Both the position numbers and the translations under genes were made by a program. From positions 1-5,595 of the forward strand of contig JAEDFS010000086.1 in NCBI GenBank assembly GCA_016297895.1: a DNA stretch of 5,595 nucleotides, read 5' to 3'. The stretch comes from Marvinbryantia sp. GTDB lineage: Bacteria; Bacillota; Clostridia; Lachnospirales; Lachnospiraceae. Positions 4,511 through 5,595 of the stretch are shown here, in pieces; the first letter of the stretch is position 1; every line of letters starts with the position of its first letter. Below the pieces are notes generated by a model. That model did not search any database. It saw nothing but the letters and a program-made list of their open reading frames with translations, and was not told the origin of the DNA.

Positions 4511-5595
4511 GTGAAACAGAGAAAATACGAAATAGATATGTGTAATGGTTCGATTATGGATAAGCTGATCTCGTTTTCCGTGCCCCTGATGCTTTCCGGG
4601 ATCCTGCAGCTGATGTTCAATGCCGTGGATATTGTGGTGGTCGGGCGGTTTGCCGGAAGCCAGTCTCTGGCTGCGGTAGGTTCTACCACGGCATTGATCA
4701 ATATGTTTTCCAACTTGTTTATCGGCCTGTCTTTGGGAACAAATGTGCTGGCAGCCCGCTTTTTTGCATCGGGCAAGTCCCGGGAAATGTCAGAGACAGT
4801 ACATACTTCCATCACACTGGCTCTGATGACAGGAGTAGTGATGGCGTTTTTGGGACTGGCTTTTTCGAAGATCGCTCTGGAGCTGATGGCAACTCCTGAT
4901 GATGTTCTGGATCAGGCGGCACTTTATATGCGGATCTATTTTTTGGGAATGCCGTTTTTTATGCTGTATAATTACGGAGCGGCGGTTTTGCGGGCAGTAG
5001 GAGATACGAAACGGCCCCTGTTCTTTCTGATTATCTCGGGGGTGATCAATGCCGCACTCAATATGATCCTTGTAATCATCTTTCATTTGGCGGTGGCTGG
5101 TGTGGCCATCGCTACGATCATTTCTCAGATGATCTCCTGTGTGCTGGTGCTCCGATGTCTGTACCGGTCAGAGGGGAGTTATCAACTGAGGTTTTCCGGG
5201 CTGACTTTGAAAACATATTATCTGAAGCAGATTTTTCAGGTGGGGCTTCCTGCGGGAATTCAGAGTACGGTGATTAACTTTTCCAACGTATTGCTGCAGT
5301 CCTCTGTAAATTCGTTCGGCTCCGTTGCCATGGCCGGATATACGGCGGCCAATAATATTCTGGGATTTTTGTATGCATCCATCAATTCTGTCACCCAGGC
5401 ATGTATGAGCTTTACCAGTCAGAATTATGGGGTGGGCAAATATAAACGAATGGACAGGGTACTGATCAACTGTGTGATCCTGTCGGTTTCTATCGCCCTT
5501 GTGCTGGGATGTATATTCTACGGATTCGGGCCGAAGATCCTGTCTGTCTATACAGGGGATCCGGAGGTCATTGACTGCGGTATGGAGATCCTGGC
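4511..5595 (+). CDS. MATE family efflux transporter (3' end outside window)
   Basis: This is an inner-membrane antiporter of the multidrug and toxic compound extrusion family, which exports drugs or metabolites using a sodium or proton gradient. From the GTG, 361 codons are present without interruption to the right edge. Bacterial members usually have about 450 residues and 12 helices, so about 80% is visible. Family marks are YEIDMCNGSIMDKLISFSVP at 6-25, LQLMFNAVDIVVVGRFAG in the first helices at 32-49, LRAVGDTKRP at 160-169, VGLPAGIQSTVINFSN opening the second bundle at 244-259, and SFTSQNYGVGKYKRM at 300-314. About nine hydrophobic segments fit two repeated MatE halves. Promoter and ribosome-site evidence selects GTG 4511, with GTG 4505 nearly as likely. 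The gene begins 121 bp after the GH127 gene with its own strong promoter, so a direct role in arabinoside metabolism is not implied. Substrate cannot be read from sequence. Confidence 0.93.
   Translation, partial: MKQRKYEIDMCNGSIMDKLISFSVPLMLSGILQLMFNAVDIVVVGRFAGSQSLAAVGSTTALINMFSNLFIGLSLGTNVLAARFFASGKSREMSETVHTSITLALMTGVVMAFLGLAFSKIALELMATPDDVLDQAALYMRIYFLGMPFFMLYNYGAAVLRAVGDTKRPLFFLIISGVINAALNMILVIIFHLAVAGVAIATIISQMISCVLVLRCLYRSEGSYQLRFSGLTLKTYYLKQIFQVGLPAGIQSTVINFSNVLLQSSVNSFGSVAMAGYTAANNILGFLYASINSVTQACMSFTSQNYGVGKYKRMDRVLINCVILSVSIALVLGCIFYGFGPKILSVYTGDPEVIDCGMEIL

Noticed and set aside
4465..5086. Minus-strand open frames opposite the MATE gene
   Set aside because: The plus strand has an unbroken 361-codon MATE frame with a promoter and family motifs. 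The antisense frames have no support.

Overview
This window looks like chromosomal DNA from a gut-type Firmicute, most likely a Lachnospiraceae relative (Blautia/Clostridium cluster XIVa style). The evidence is the protein families (a short DUF4317-like protein, an intracellular GH127, an AraC regulator, a MATE transporter), strong AGGAGG-type ribosome binding sites, frequent GTG/TTG starts and moderate GC. This assignment is by family resemblance only; no 16S or other marker is present.

The window holds five genes with very little spare DNA. Region 1 (1-1469, + strand) is a probable two-gene operon. It contains a MerR-type regulator fused to a four-helix membrane domain with a DUF1648-like motif, cut by the left edge. 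A GTG-started 210-aa DUF4317-family protein follows after a 24-bp gap. Region 2 (1466-4389) is a divergent pair: an AraC-family regulator on the minus strand with a TTG start, and a complete GH127 beta-L-arabinofuranosidase-type glycoside hydrolase on the plus strand. They share a 98-bp AT-rich control region. The AraC and DUF4317 genes converge and overlap by 4 bases at their stop codons. Region 3 (4390-5595) is a 121-bp spacer followed by a MATE-family multidrug/small-molecule exporter that runs off the right edge. The spacer carries a near-consensus promoter and a perfect 9-bp dyad lying over its -35 box.

The clearest functional unit is the AraC/GH127 pair. The cupin-AraC protein probably senses a sugar or oligosaccharide and controls the hydrolase, which has no signal peptide and so should act on imported arabinofuranosyl oligosaccharides in the cytoplasm. 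No sugar transporter is present in the window. The MATE gene appears to be an independent transcription unit. The MerR-membrane fusion with its DUF4317 partner has an unknown role.

I found no RNA genes, CRISPR arrays, insertion sequences, prophage genes or attachment sites, and no convincing intrinsic terminator. No intergenic stretch exceeds about 125 bases. I see no wholly new system here. The points most worth a second look are the membrane-anchored MerR regulator, the dyad over the MATE promoter and the start-codon corrections.
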